A DNA stretch of 64,000 nucleotides from Lachnoanaerobaculum gingivalis (GTDB lineage: Bacteria; Bacillota; Clostridia; Lachnospirales; Lachnospiraceae), in NCBI RefSeq assembly GCF_003862475.1, contig NZ_RRCO01000002.1, forward strand, positions 1-64,000, in the 5' to 3' direction. The notes under the pieces are model-generated. The model was not told where the DNA came from and searched no databases. It saw nothing but the letters and a program-made list of their open reading frames with translations. Of this stretch, positions 22,590 to 31,899 are shown piece by piece (position 1 is the first letter of the stretch; every line of letters begins with the position of its first letter). Position numbers and translations under genes: made by a program.

Positions 22590-23729
22590 ATGAGAGAGTA
22601 TAGTCCACTTTTTAACATGAGCGATAGAATGATAAATTTGTTGACTGAGATAAGTGAAGAAGTCGGAAGGGTCAGTGTTGTCCTTTCAGGTAAGATGAAT
22701 CCTTTACTCCGAAAAGAAAATATGATTAAAAAAGTATATGCCTCTTTGGCAATGGAAGAAAGTGATATTTCATTTGAACAGATAAGAGGTTTTATATACG
22801 GAGGAAATCCTATTGATAATCATAAGGATATGAGAGTTGTAAAAAATCTCTATGAGGCCTATGATATGTCTTTTAAATTAAATCCGTATTCAATAAATGA
22901 CTTGTTCTTTGCACAAAAGATGATTTTAAGCGGGTTTACTATAGAGTCTGCCGAGTTTAGAGAAGATAAGGCGGAAAACAACGACAGAGTAATATTTGAC
23001 AGTAATGCAATCCCTTCAAGATTTATTCCGGGAGCTGTAAGAGATATATTTGAATGGTATAAAAAAGCCAAACTTCATCCTGTAATAAAATGTGCAATAG
23101 TATATCATGAATTTGAACTTTTACAGCCTTTTGCAGTAGGTAACGGCCCTCTTTCAAGATTATGGCTGGATCTTTTGCTTTGTAAGTGGAAGGATATTTT
23201 CTTCTGTATGTCTGTTGAGAATGAACTTTATTACAGGATACAGGAATATAAGGAACTTACATACAGTATAGGAAGACCGGAAGAAAGCGATAAATTTATA
23301 GAATTTATTCTTGAGACTATTCTTTTTACATTAAAAAAAGCACAGATAGAAGAAAAAATACCGGTTTGGGGTAAGGAATCCGATGCTTCATTTACAACCG
23401 GAGATAGTATAAAATGGGAAATGCCTTTAGGTAGCGGTATGACAGTTAATGACGAAAAGACGGTTGGCAGAGAAGTATCAGATGGCAGTAAAAATACTGC
23501 TGTGAATACAAATAACAAGACAAGTGAGAATATATTTGCAAAAAGACTTGGAAATGCACTTGGAAATGAAGTGCTTACAACCAATGAGATAATGCTTAGA
23601 CTTGGTATGACACATAAGCCTACCTTTAGAAAAAATTATCTCAATCCTGCAATAGAGATGGGATTGGTAGAAATGACCGTACCGGGCAAACCCAGAAGCA
23701 GATATCAGAAGTACAGGAAGATATCATAG
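22590..23729 (+). CDS. Fic-domain protein with degenerate catalytic motif
   Basis: A 379-residue protein with a Fic fold and a C-terminal winged-helix-like part. ATG 22590 follows GGAG by 6 nt and is preferred to ATG 22578. The N-terminal SLAMEESDISFEQIRG resembles the inhibitory-helix/DUF4172-like start of class II Fic proteins. The core reads YHEFELLQPFAVGNGPLSRLW, where active Fic enzymes have HPFxDGNGRxxR: the catalytic His is Gln179, the acidic residue is Val and the first Arg is Pro. AMP-transfer activity is therefore unlikely. The last 65 residues (NEIMLRLGMTHKPTFRKNYLNPAIEMGLVE) look like a DNA-binding wHTH. A regulatory or scaffold role is possible. Confidence 0.82.
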   Translation: MREYSPLFNMSDRMINLLTEISEEVGRVSVVLSGKMNPLLRKENMIKKVYASLAMEESDISFEQIRGFIYGGNPIDNHKDMRVVKNLYEAYDMSFKLNPYSINDLFFAQKMILSGFTIESAEFREDKAENNDRVIFDSNAIPSRFIPGAVRDIFEWYKKAKLHPVIKCAIVYHEFELLQPFAVGNGPLSRLWLDLLLCKWKDIFFCMSVENELYYRIQEYKELTYSIGRPEESDKFIEFILETILFTLKKAQIEEKIPVWGKESDASFTTGDSIKWEMPLGSGMTVNDEKTVGREVSDGSKNTAVNTNNKTSENIFAKRLGNALGNEVLTTNEIMLRLGMTHKPTFRKNYLNPAIEMGLVEMTVPGKPRSRYQKYRKIS

Positions 23730-23843
23730 TCGTAAGATACAGTACAAGATGAAAGAGTGTAGACTAAGATTTTTAAATATAGACTATGATAGTATAGAAA
23801 AGCCAAGATATACGCTAAACGACTAAGATAATAAGGAGCTATG

Positions 23844-23915
23844 ATGCAACCGGATTTAAAGTCGATATTTGCACATCTGTCAGATGTAAATACTTTTACA
23901 CTTTTGTTTTTATAA
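23844..23915 (+). CDS. Possible 23-codon ORF
   Basis: MQPDLKSIFAHLSDVNTF plus five hydrophobic residues, preceded by AAGGAG 5 nt upstream. It ends just before the IS1202-type element but is not interrupted by it. It could be a true small peptide, a relic of a longer gene or chance. Confidence 0.25.
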   Translation: MQPDLKSIFAHLSDVNTFTLLFL

Positions 23916-23926
23916 ATTTTACACGC

Positions 23927-23955
23927 ATTGCTGTATATTTATTTGAAATACATAT
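23927..23955 (+). repeat. 29-bp direct repeat, left copy (target duplication)
   Basis: Begins ATTGCTGTATATTTATTT and is identical over 29 bp to 25530-25558. The two copies exactly bracket the IS1202-type element. Confidence 0.92.
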
Positions 23956-23995
23956 GTCAAGCATAAATGATTATGTCCCAAAAAAATTAATTTAT

Positions 23996-24015
23996 AAGCC
24001 CCATAAAAGGGGCTT
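23996..24015 (-). terminator. Transposase terminator
   Basis: AAGCCCC/GGGGCTT (23996-24002, 24009-24015) with a 6-nt loop. On the minus strand it follows the transposase stop directly and leads into a U-rich tract. Confidence 0.75.
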
Positions 24016-24018
24016 TTA

Positions 24019-25407
24019 TCATGCACTTTTTATGTCTTCTTCAATTCTGTGTGGCTGTGAGTGTACGAATTTATAAAAGGCACCTAATCTCCAAGGATGG
24101 TTCATTGGTGGAATATAAGGTTTTCTAGGCTCGGGTTGTTTGTAATCAGAATCCAAGTCCTTAGATTTATGCTCATGGGGCGGTATTTCTTCCAGAGCGT
24201 AAATATCTTTGTCATTTACGCACGCAAACAGAGACCTATCAAATGCTTTGATAAGCATAACCTTGGTACCTTTTCGGTAATGGGTCTGCATTCCTTTATT
24301 ATCTACCATCTTATAAAATTTCTTCTCGAATTGAATCGCATGTCCGGCATCAACAGTTCTCTCGGTTAAAACCGCCAAAGTAAGATTTATTTTTTCTTTA
24401 GACGGTTGCTTTTCAAAGACAGATTTGATACCATTACATGGAAGTGAGAACTTCTCATTGAATTCTTTTATGTAGTGGTAAAGGAATTCATTGGCATTAT
24501 TGATGTCGGTTACGCCTGCGAGTCTAAACTCAATAGGCAGGCGTGACTGTAAGGTTTGATTCAATCGTTCTATGCGTCCTTTAGCTTGTGGTATGCTGCT
24601 TGATTCAAGTTGTATACCAAGTTGCTTGCAGGCGTAAGCGAACTGTGTATAGGTGTCTTTGTCGTCAGATAAGGCACCTTTTTTCTTGTAGGTAAATACA
24701 GTTCGTTTATCAGTAAGAAACTTATAGGGAATACCATAATCAGTAAGAATCTGTTCAAACACATGGTAGTAGCCGTTAAGAGTCTCTTGAGTATCAAACC
24801 ATGCACCCGTAACAACACCTGAGGCATCATCAATGGCCAAATGTAGATGCCATATCTGTCCGGGCACCCATTCATAAGGTGTAGCATCCATTTGAAGCAA
24901 TTCGCCGAAATAAGCACATCTTGGACGACGACTGTGAGCATCTTCAACTGCTACTAAGTTAGCCTGTATCTGTGATAATTCTTTTTTTGATGTTGCAGCT
25001 TGCTTCTTGGCTCTGAGAGCCTGCTTAATGCGTCTACGTTTAGCTTTTGTAGCCTTTGGAGATAGAATGTACTCTGACTCCAAAATACTCATTACAGAGG
25101 AAGAAGAGATGCTTATACCCTCATGCTTTTTAAGAAGCTCCGTATAGTGTTCAAAGTTAGCCTTGTAGTATTTAGTTCTGTATAGATCAATAACCTGACT
25201 TCTGACATCAGGACGTATAGTGGTGGCAGGCTTCTTACCTCTGTTACCATGGATAAAGAATGCCTTACCATCTTTAATATAACCTTGTATCATACGGTTT
25301 ATATGCCTCTTGGTGCATCCTAGGATAAGAGCATCTCTATCCTTATTAGCTGTATCCGGGTGATCTACCAGCCCTTTAATAACCTCATATTTTCTTTGTT
25401 CATTCAT
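24019..25407 (-). CDS. IS1202-type DDE transposase
   Basis: A 462-residue transposase. The N-terminal helix-turn-helix region (DALILGCTKRHINRMIQGYIKDG) is followed by an rve-type DDE core: Asp in LLQMDATPYEW, Asp in KFLTDKRTVF, Glu in QAKGRIERLNQTLQ. The C-terminal domain carries FEKKFYKMVDNKG. Intact, with no frameshift. The length is that of IS1202 transposases. Minus-strand AAGGTT/GAAAGG lies upstream. Confidence 0.9.
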   Translation of the reverse strand: MNEQRKYEVIKGLVDHPDTANKDRDALILGCTKRHINRMIQGYIKDGKAFFIHGNRGKKPATTIRPDVRSQVIDLYRTKYYKANFEHYTELLKKHEGISISSSSVMSILESEYILSPKATKAKRRRIKQALRAKKQAATSKKELSQIQANLVAVEDAHSRRPRCAYFGELLQMDATPYEWVPGQIWHLHLAIDDASGVVTGAWFDTQETLNGYYHVFEQILTDYGIPYKFLTDKRTVFTYKKKGALSDDKDTYTQFAYACKQLGIQLESSSIPQAKGRIERLNQTLQSRLPIEFRLAGVTDINNANEFLYHYIKEFNEKFSLPCNGIKSVFEKQPSKEKINLTLAVLTERTVDAGHAIQFEKKFYKMVDNKGMQTHYRKGTKVMLIKAFDRSLFACVNDKDIYALEEIPPHEHKSKDLDSDYKQPEPRKPYIPPMNHPWRLGAFYKFVHSQPHRIEEDIKSA

Positions 25408-25529
25408 TGATAAAATAACCTTTCTGATAAGTCAGTCCCTCCTAGTGTTAGAATATACAAAATACTATTCTACCATAAGTGGGACATTTTTATTTGTGGT
25501 ATACCAGGACTTTATCATTTATGGCTTAT

Positions 25530-25558
25530 ATTGCTGTATATTTATTTGAAATACATAT
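25530..25558 (+). repeat. 29-bp direct repeat, right copy (target duplication)
   Basis: Identical to 23927-23955. Its last base is the first T of the rpsU -35 hexamer TTGACG, so the element inserted exactly at the upstream edge of that promoter. Confidence 0.92.
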
Positions 25559-25585
25559 TGACGAATCTGTACTTTATGGTATAAT
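25558..25585 (+). promoter_or_regulatory. rpsU promoter
   Basis: TTGACG (25558-25563), a 16-nt spacer and TATAAT (25580-25585). The start of transcription would be near 25592, leaving a leader of about 39 nt with a strong GGAGGGAGG site before rpsU. Confidence 0.8.
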
Positions 25586-25630
25586 GATATAGATTTTGAA
25601 TTTCACAACCGGAGGGAGGTTAGATCTTAG

Positions 25631-25807
25631 ATGTCAAACGTGATTGTGAAAGAAAACGAGAGTCTTGACAGTGCACTTAGAAGATTTAAAAGAAATTGTG
25701 CTAAGGCAGGCATTCAACAAGAAATTCGTAAGAGAGAGCATTACGAGAAGCCAAGCGTAAGACGTAAGAAAAAGTCTGAAGCAGCTAGAAAGCGTAAGTT
25801 TAATTAA
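25631..25807 (+). CDS. rpsU: 30S ribosomal protein bS21
   Basis: A 58-residue basic protein: [58 protein letters not shown]. This is a complete bS21, which sits on the small-subunit platform and aids initiation. GGAGGGAGG at 25611-25619 lies about 11 nt before the ATG. It has its own promoter and terminator and precedes phoH-ybeY, a common arrangement linking it to rRNA maturation genes. Confidence 0.95.
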   Translation: MSNVIVKENESLDSALRRFKRNCAKAGIQQEIRKREHYEKPSVRRKKKSEAARKRKFN

Positions 25808-25821
25808 TTGCGTGTTTTCAC

Positions 25822-25852
25822 AACCTCGGTCATTTGACCGGGGTTTTCTTTT
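25822..25852 (+). terminator. rpsU terminator
   Basis: AACCTCGGTCA (25822-25832) pairs with TGACCGGGGTT (25835-25845), 11 bp with one G-U pair and a 2-nt apex, then a T-rich tract. It separates rpsU from phoH and may let part of the transcription through. Confidence 0.85.
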
Positions 25853-25878
25853 TAAAGAAAACTTTTAAGGAGAACAAT

Positions 25879-26871
25879 TTGAGTATAATTGAAAATATTA
25901 TAGATATACCTATGGAGCATGAAAGGAATGTCTGTGGTGAGTTTGATATATATTTGAAGAAAATAGAGAGAACGCTGAAGGTAAGTATGATTGCCAGAGA
26001 CGGCAGCATAAAGATAATAGGCCCAAAACCTTATGTGGATAAGGCGAAATCTGTTTTCAACAATCTTATAGAACTTTCTAAAAGAGGAAATCAAATCACT
26101 GAGCAAAATATAGATTATGCCCTTTCATTGTCATTCACACTTGAAGATGACAAGATTCTTGAAATTGATCAGGATGTGATAGCAAGAACTATCTTGGGTA
26201 AGCCGATAAAACCGAAAACTCTGGGTCAAAAACAGTATGTAGACCTTATCAGAGAAAAGATGATAGTTTTTGGTGTAGGTCCTGCAGGAACAGGAAAAAC
26301 TTATCTTGCTATGGCAATGGCGATACAGGCTTTTAAAGAAGGAAGTGTAAACAGAATTATTCTTACCAGACCTGCAATAGAAGCCGGAGAAAAGCTTGGA
26401 TTTTTACCGGGGGATTTGCAAAGTAAGATTGATCCGTATTTAAGACCTTTATACGATGCATTGTATCAGATAATGGGTGCCGACAGCTTTTTACACAATC
26501 AGGAAAAGGGATTGATTGAAGTTGCTCCTCTTGCATATATGAGAGGTAGAACTCTTGATAATGCATTTATAATTCTTGATGAGGCACAAAATACAACACC
26601 GGCACAGATGAAAATGTTTTTAACAAGAATCGGATTCGGTTCAAAGGTGATAGTGACCGGAGATCAAAGCCAAAAGGACCTTCCCGAAGGACAGACCTCA
26701 GGACTTGACAGTGCACTTAAGATTTTAAAAAATATAGATGATATAGGTATATGTATGCTGACCAATAAGGATGTGGTACGACATCCGTTGGTTCAAAAGA
26801 TTGTGGAAGCCTATGATATATATGAAAAGAAAAATATATCAAAGGATGATAAAAAGAGATTTAGAAAATAA
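25879..26871 (+). CDS. phoH: PhoH-like ATPase
   Basis: A 330-residue P-loop protein. The TTG at 25879 is chosen because AAGGAG lies 6 nt upstream; an in-frame ATG at 25834 falls inside the rpsU terminator. An N-terminal KH-like segment (residues about 20-75) is followed by Walker A GPAGTGKT, Walker B FIILDEAQN and the sensor VTGDQSQKDLP. It is cytoplasmic, probably RNA-associated, and conserved next to ybeY in many bacteria. The molecular role is not firmly established. Confidence 0.92.
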   Translation: MSIIENIIDIPMEHERNVCGEFDIYLKKIERTLKVSMIARDGSIKIIGPKPYVDKAKSVFNNLIELSKRGNQITEQNIDYALSLSFTLEDDKILEIDQDVIARTILGKPIKPKTLGQKQYVDLIREKMIVFGVGPAGTGKTYLAMAMAIQAFKEGSVNRIILTRPAIEAGEKLGFLPGDLQSKIDPYLRPLYDALYQIMGADSFLHNQEKGLIEVAPLAYMRGRTLDNAFIILDEAQNTTPAQMKMFLTRIGFGSKVIVTGDQSQKDLPEGQTSGLDSALKILKNIDDIGICMLTNKDVVRHPLVQKIVEAYDIYEKKNISKDDKKRFRK

Positions 26872-26910
26872 ATACAGCCTTTTTGGCAGATTATATAATG
26901 GCGAGGGAGT

Positions 26911-27405
26911 ATGACTATAGAGATAAGCTATGAGTCTAAAATAAAGCTGGATATACCATATGAGTATATAATAAACAAAATGGTAGTGGCATCACTTGAT
27001 TTTGAGGATTGTCCATATGAAGCAGAGGTTTCTGTTACTATTGTGGATGATGATGAAATAAGAAGGATAAACAATGAATACAGAGGAATTGATAAGTCTA
27101 CAGATGTGTTGTCATTTCCTTTTAATGAATTTGATATTCCGGGTAATTTTGATAATATCGAAGAAAATGTGGATGCATTTAATCCTGAAAGCGGAGAGCT
27201 GCTTTTGGGTGATATAATACTTTCAACAGAGCATATAATTGAACAGGCAAGGGAATACGGACATAGTGAAACCAGAGAACTTGCCTTTTTGGTTGTTCAT
27301 TCCATGCTACATCTTATGGGATATGACCATATGATTGATGATGAAAGAAAAGATATGGAAGACAGACAGAGAAAAATTTTAGAGCTTGAGGGGATTAGCA
27401 GATAA
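26911..27405 (+). CDS. ybeY: rRNA maturation endoribonuclease YbeY
   Basis: A 164-residue zinc-dependent endoribonuclease family protein involved in 16S rRNA 3'-end maturation and 70S quality control. The metal motif HSMLHLMGYDH (three His) is present, preceded by the substrate-channel sequence STDVLSFPF. GAGGGAG lies directly upstream. Its stop overlaps the next start (TAATG). It follows phoH at 39 bp in the usual order. Confidence 0.93.
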   Translation: MTIEISYESKIKLDIPYEYIINKMVVASLDFEDCPYEAEVSVTIVDDDEIRRINNEYRGIDKSTDVLSFPFNEFDIPGNFDNIEENVDAFNPESGELLLGDIILSTEHIIEQAREYGHSETRELAFLVVHSMLHLMGYDHMIDDERKDMEDRQRKILELEGISR

Positions 27406-29060
27406 TGCCGGTGAAAACAACAAAAACGGAATCTAATAATTTTTTGGTGCAGGGAGCCATATTGGCGATTGCAGGGATTTTGGTCAGACTTATAGGGTTT
27501 GCATACAGAGTGCCGCTTCTTAGAATAATAGGGCCAGACGGAATGGGGTATTATTCAACCGCATATAATTTATATGCAATAATTCTTTTATTGTCCTCAT
27601 ATTCATTGCCCTTGGCAGTCAGTAAGATGGTTTCTGTAAGAATTTTAAAAAATGAATATAAAAATGCAAATAAAATTCTTAAGGCAGCACTGATATATGC
27701 AACTATAGTGGGTGGTCTTGGTTTTATTGTTGTTTTTTTCGGAGCGGATTTTTTTGCAAGCAGTCTATATCAAATGCCGCTTGCAAAATATGCACTTCAA
27801 AGTCTGGCACCGACGATATGGATTATGGCATATCTTGGAGTGCTTCGAGGATATTTTCAAGGACATTCAACTATGATTCCCACCGCTCTTTCACAGATAT
27901 TTGAGCAGATAGTAAATGCCGTTGTATCGGTAGCCGCTGCATATTATTTATGTGAAATGGCGGTAAGACATGCTAAACCCGAAGCTGTACAATTGGCTTA
28001 TGGTGCTGCAGGAGGTACTGTAGGTACAGGTGCGGGTACTGTTATAGCTTTATCTGTTATTCTGATATTCTTTTTTCTTTCAGCAAAGGACAGAAGGAAG
28101 AAAATAAGAGATGATAAATCGGCAAAAAAAGAGAGTTTTTCCACGATTACAAGGATACTTATACTTACAGTAATTCCGGTAATAGCTTCCACCGCAATTT
28201 ATAATATAAATTCGGTTTTGGACGGTATGGTATTTGGACAGAGTATGAAGGCATTGGGCTTGGAGGAGGAGACTTCAAAGCTTTATGGTATATACACAGG
28301 AGGATACCTTGTACTTGTAAATGTGCCTGTAGCAATATCAAATGCAATGTCATCATCACTTATTCCTTCAATTTCAAGGAGTTTCAGCAGGGGTGAAAGA
28401 GCTGATGTAAACTCAAAGATTTCAATGGTAATAAGATTTGCATCCATTGTAAGTTTCCCATGTGCTATCGGGCTTGCGGTAATATCTGTGCCTGTAATGG
28501 GGATTTTATTTAAAGATGTCCAAGATGCTATGATGGCATCATATTTAATGATTATAGGCTCGGGTGTGGTAGTTCTGTATTCTGTTTCCACAGTTACAAA
28601 TGCTGTACTTCAAGGAACCAGCCTTATAAATAAGCCGGTTAAGAATGCTTTTATATCACTGATAATACATTTTATTATACTGTATATATTATTATTTACA
28701 TTTAAATCAAATGTAATCGGATTGGTATTTGGAAATATGGTCTTTGCGCTTTCGATGTGTGTTCTAAATGCGAGAAGTATAAGAAGAAATCTATCCTATA
28801 AACAGGAGCTTATAAAGACTTATCTTATGCCGTTTATTTGCGCGGGATTAATGGGAATAGTTGTATATATTGTATACACATTTGTTTTAAGATTCAGCAG
28901 CAGTAGGGTCATGCTTACATTAATACCTATTATGGTTGGAGCACCTGTTTATGCAATACTTTTGATCGGTACAAAAACTATATCAAAGAATGAGATATTG
29001 CAGATGCCAAAGGGTAGAAAAATAGTAAATATTTTACAGAAAGTCAGGCTTTTGAAATGA
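27405..29060 (+). CDS. MOP-superfamily flippase (SpoVB/MurJ-like)
   Basis: A 551-residue membrane protein with about 14 helices of the polysaccharide/lipid-flippase family. The N-terminal GAILAIAGILVRLIGFAYRVPL and GPDGMGYYSTAYNLYAI are typical of SpoVB/YtgP. A likely role is export of lipid-linked wall precursors; lipid II or another polymer cannot be decided from sequence. The start overlaps the ybeY stop and the stop overlaps the next gene's start (ATGA), so it lies in a translationally coupled run. Confidence 0.85.
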   Translation: MPVKTTKTESNNFLVQGAILAIAGILVRLIGFAYRVPLLRIIGPDGMGYYSTAYNLYAIILLLSSYSLPLAVSKMVSVRILKNEYKNANKILKAALIYATIVGGLGFIVVFFGADFFASSLYQMPLAKYALQSLAPTIWIMAYLGVLRGYFQGHSTMIPTALSQIFEQIVNAVVSVAAAYYLCEMAVRHAKPEAVQLAYGAAGGTVGTGAGTVIALSVILIFFFLSAKDRRKKIRDDKSAKKESFSTITRILILTVIPVIASTAIYNINSVLDGMVFGQSMKALGLEEETSKLYGIYTGGYLVLVNVPVAISNAMSSSLIPSISRSFSRGERADVNSKISMVIRFASIVSFPCAIGLAVISVPVMGILFKDVQDAMMASYLMIIGSGVVVLYSVSTVTNAVLQGTSLINKPVKNAFISLIIHFIILYILLFTFKSNVIGLVFGNMVFALSMCVLNARSIRRNLSYKQELIKTYLMPFICAGLMGIVVYIVYTFVLRFSSSRVMLTLIPIMVGAPVYAILLIGTKTISKNEILQMPKGRKIVNILQKVRLLK

Positions 29061-30271
29061 AAGTTGGGATTGTAGGCGGTGGAGCAGCAGGTATTATGTC
29101 TGCTCTATTTGCGTGTAAGAGAAAGGACGAAGTTACCGTCATTGAGCACAATGACAAGCTTCTAAAAAAGATACTTTCTACCGGAAACGGAAAATGTAAT
29201 TTTACAAATACAAAACTTGAACCTTCAAATTATCACTATAATGAAAGGGTAATAAAGTTTATAGAGAGATTTAACCAATTTGATACTATAAAGTTTTTTA
29301 ACACTATAGGGATAATAGAGTATATAAGAGACGGGTATACTTATCCAAACTCGGAGCAGGCGGCTTCTATCAGAAATGCACTTTTAATGGAGCTTGAAAG
29401 AAATGATGTGAATATACTTTTAAATACCTATGTAACAGAGATATCTAAGAATAAAGATGTGTTTACAATGGAAATTTGCAATGCTACTGATAAAAGTAAA
29501 TCAAAGCTTTATTTTGATAAGATTATTATTGCTACAGGTTTAAAAGCTGCGCCGAAACTTGGAAGTGACGGATCCTTTTTACCTATTTTAAAAAATCTTG
29601 GTATAAAATATAAGTCTGTTTTGCCTGCGCTTTGCGGAATTGCATTGGATAATAAAAACTTCTTTAAGATAACATCAGGTGTCAGGGCAAAGGGGAAAAT
29701 ATCGGTATATGTCAGGAATGTGGAACTTGCAAGTGATTTTGGAGAATTGCAGTTTGTTGACACCGGCATATCAGGGATACCTACATTTCAAGTAAGCAGA
29801 TATGTAAGTATTGCTATTGATAAAAAAGATAATGCAAGAGTTTCGCTTGATATGTTTTCACATCTTGGGAGTATAGAAAATATATTGAACGAGAGAAAGA
29901 AAATACCTTCATTTATTACTATGGAGGATATAGGAAACGGACTTATAAACTCAAAACTTTGGCTTGGAATACTTGGTTTGGCAGATATCAGGGCTGATTT
30001 AAAAATAAAAAAATGTGATAATAAGAGTTTTGAAAGATTAATTTCTATTTGTAAAGAGATGAATTTTAATGTTAAAGGTACCGGAGATTTTGACAAGGCT
30101 CAAGTTTGTACAGGTGGTATTTCCTTAGATGACGTGGATGATAATCTGATGTATAGGGGTATTAAAGATATGTACTTTGCAGGTGAAATACTTGATGTTG
30201 ACGGAATCTGCGGAGGCTATAATTTACAGTGGGCATGGACATCCGGATATATAGCCGGTGCAGGAAGATAA
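29057..30271 (+). CDS. HI0933/BaiN-like flavoprotein
   Basis: A 404-residue FAD-binding protein. The Rossmann motif GIVGGGAAGIMSAL is at residues 3-16, followed by the family signature ILSTGNGKCNFTN and the late CTGGISLDDVDDN...GIKDMYFAGEILDVDGICGGYNLQWAWTSG (motifs quoted in parts). Members are annotated as aminoacetone oxidase-family or BaiN-like; the reaction in this organism is unknown. Starts within the flippase stop. Followed by a second, unrelated flavoprotein. Confidence 0.85.
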   Translation: MKVGIVGGGAAGIMSALFACKRKDEVTVIEHNDKLLKKILSTGNGKCNFTNTKLEPSNYHYNERVIKFIERFNQFDTIKFFNTIGIIEYIRDGYTYPNSEQAASIRNALLMELERNDVNILLNTYVTEISKNKDVFTMEICNATDKSKSKLYFDKIIIATGLKAAPKLGSDGSFLPILKNLGIKYKSVLPALCGIALDNKNFFKITSGVRAKGKISVYVRNVELASDFGELQFVDTGISGIPTFQVSRYVSIAIDKKDNARVSLDMFSHLGSIENILNERKKIPSFITMEDIGNGLINSKLWLGILGLADIRADLKIKKCDNKSFERLISICKEMNFNVKGTGDFDKAQVCTGGISLDDVDDNLMYRGIKDMYFAGEILDVDGICGGYNLQWAWTSGYIAGAGR

Positions 30272-30281
30272 GGAAGATAAA

Positions 30282-31898
30282 ATGTTACATATAAATTCTT
30301 TACAGCTGAATGTACATCATGATGAAAATGATTTAAAGAAAAAACTTGCCAAGACTATCGGCTGTAATATAGATGAGATAAAAGAATATGAAATAAGGAA
30401 AAGATCGATAGATGCCAGAAAAAAGCCTGAGATCTCATATTCATATTCCATAGATGTAAGTCTTTTAAATGAGACAAAATATTTAAAGAAAAATAGGGCT
30501 TTGAGTATTGCAAAGCCGGTAGTTTATGCTTATGAAGATGCCGGAAAGCTTGAAATACAGGAAGAGAGTAAAAGACCTGTGGTAGTGGGATTTGGCCCTG
30601 CGGGTATATTTGCCGCACTTTTACTTGCAAGATCCGGTCTAAAGCCTATAGTAATAGAGCGAGGTGGCTGTGTTGAAGACAGAACCTTGAGTGTAAATAA
30701 ATTCTGGAGTGAAGGAAAGCTTGACACCGAGTCCAATGTTTCTTTTGGAGAAGGAGGAGCAGGTACATTCTCGGACGGAAAGTTAAATACTTTGGTTAAA
30801 GATACTTTCGGCAGAAACAAGTTTGTATTAAAGACTTTGGTGGAATACGGAGCACCAAAGGAAATTTTGTATGATAATAAGCCGCATATAGGTACAGACC
30901 TTTTAACAGGTATAGTAAGAAAGATAAGAGAAGAAATAAAGGAGCTGGGTGGTGAGGTAAGATTTGACACCAAGCTTATAAATATAGAAAATATAAAAGA
31001 CAATAAAAAGAAGATAGAAGCAGTAAACAAAAGAAACGGCGAACATGAAATAATTGAATGTGAAAATATAATACTCGCACTTGGACATAGTGCCAGAGAT
31101 ACCTTTAAAGCTTTAAAGGAAATGGGAGTTTATATGGAGCCGAAGTCCTTTGCACTTGGTATAAGAGTTTCTCATTCACAGCATTTGATAGATATTTCAC
31201 AGTATGGAGATAAAGAAGCGAAGTTTTTATCGCCTGCACCTTATAAACTTACATTTAGGTCAAGTTTTGACAGGGGTGTGTACTCATTTTGTATGTGTCC
31301 GGGTGGGTTTATAGTAAATGCTTCCACAGAAGACGGAAGAATTGCGATAAACGGTATGAGTTATCATAAAAGAGACTCGGGAGAGGCAAATTCCGCTATT
31401 ATTGTAAGTGTGTCTGAAGAAGATTTTGATAAATATGCAGATCCGGCTGATCCGCTAAAGGGTATTGAGTTTCAAAGAAGACTTGAAGAAGAAACTTTTA
31501 ATATGGGTAAGGGAAGAGTGCCTGTACAAAGACTGGTGGATTTTCTTGAGGGAAGAGATAGCGACGGTTTTGACAATGCCGATTTGAAGATCAAGGGAAG
31601 TACTACCATTGCAAGAGTTGACAAGCTCTTCCCGAAAGAAATATATGAGAGTATGAAAGAGGCTTTTACAGATTTTAACCGTAAGATAAAAGGGTTTATA
31701 AATGAAGATGCCTATGTAGCGGCTATAGAGTCCAGAACTTCATCACCTATAAGAATAAGCAGGGATGAGTCTTTGGAAGCAAATTTTTCCGGAATATATC
31801 CATGTGGTGAGGGTGCAGGATATGCCGGCGGTATAATGAGTGCTGCGATGGACGGATTAAAGGTTGCCGAAAGGATTATTGAAAAGTATAAGGAGTAG
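30282..31898 (+). CDS. FAD-dependent dehydrogenase of the COG2509 type
   Basis: A 538-residue flavoprotein. ATG 30282 follows AGGAAG and is preferred to an upstream in-frame start inside the previous gene. An N-terminal domain of about 90 residues (IRKRSIDARKKPEISYSYS) precedes the FAD motif VVGFGPAGIFAAL, then SFGEGGAGTFSDGKLNT and the C-terminal YPCGEGAGYAGGIMSAAMDG. Widespread in Firmicutes without a defined substrate. It is packed between baiN-like and proB genes. Confidence 0.85.
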   Translation: MLHINSLQLNVHHDENDLKKKLAKTIGCNIDEIKEYEIRKRSIDARKKPEISYSYSIDVSLLNETKYLKKNRALSIAKPVVYAYEDAGKLEIQEESKRPVVVGFGPAGIFAALLLARSGLKPIVIERGGCVEDRTLSVNKFWSEGKLDTESNVSFGEGGAGTFSDGKLNTLVKDTFGRNKFVLKTLVEYGAPKEILYDNKPHIGTDLLTGIVRKIREEIKELGGEVRFDTKLINIENIKDNKKKIEAVNKRNGEHEIIECENIILALGHSARDTFKALKEMGVYMEPKSFALGIRVSHSQHLIDISQYGDKEAKFLSPAPYKLTFRSSFDRGVYSFCMCPGGFIVNASTEDGRIAINGMSYHKRDSGEANSAIIVSVSEEDFDKYADPADPLKGIEFQRRLEEETFNMGKGRVPVQRLVDFLEGRDSDGFDNADLKIKGSTTIARVDKLFPKEIYESMKEAFTDFNRKIKGFINEDAYVAAIESRTSSPIRISRDESLEANFSGIYPCGEGAGYAGGIMSAAMDGLKVAERIIEKYKE

Positions 31899-31899
31899 T

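Larger units (their letters stand above)
23956..25529 (-). mobile_element. IS1202-type (ISNCY) insertion sequence, 1574 bp, complete
   Basis: A complete element bounded by the 29-bp direct repeats. Its ends form 23-bp imperfect inverted repeats (17 of 23 matching by eye), sharing CATAAATGAT and GTCC. IS1202-group elements are known for about 23-bp terminal repeats and unusually long target duplications of roughly 24-29 bp, so the structure fits. It carries one intact transposase on the minus strand and a terminator at the transposase 3' end. A perfect target duplication implies recent insertion. Confidence 0.9.

Noticed and set aside
25834-25878. Upstream ATG as the start of phoH
   Set aside because: It lies in the rpsU terminator stem; the TTG at 25879 has AAGGAG at the right distance.
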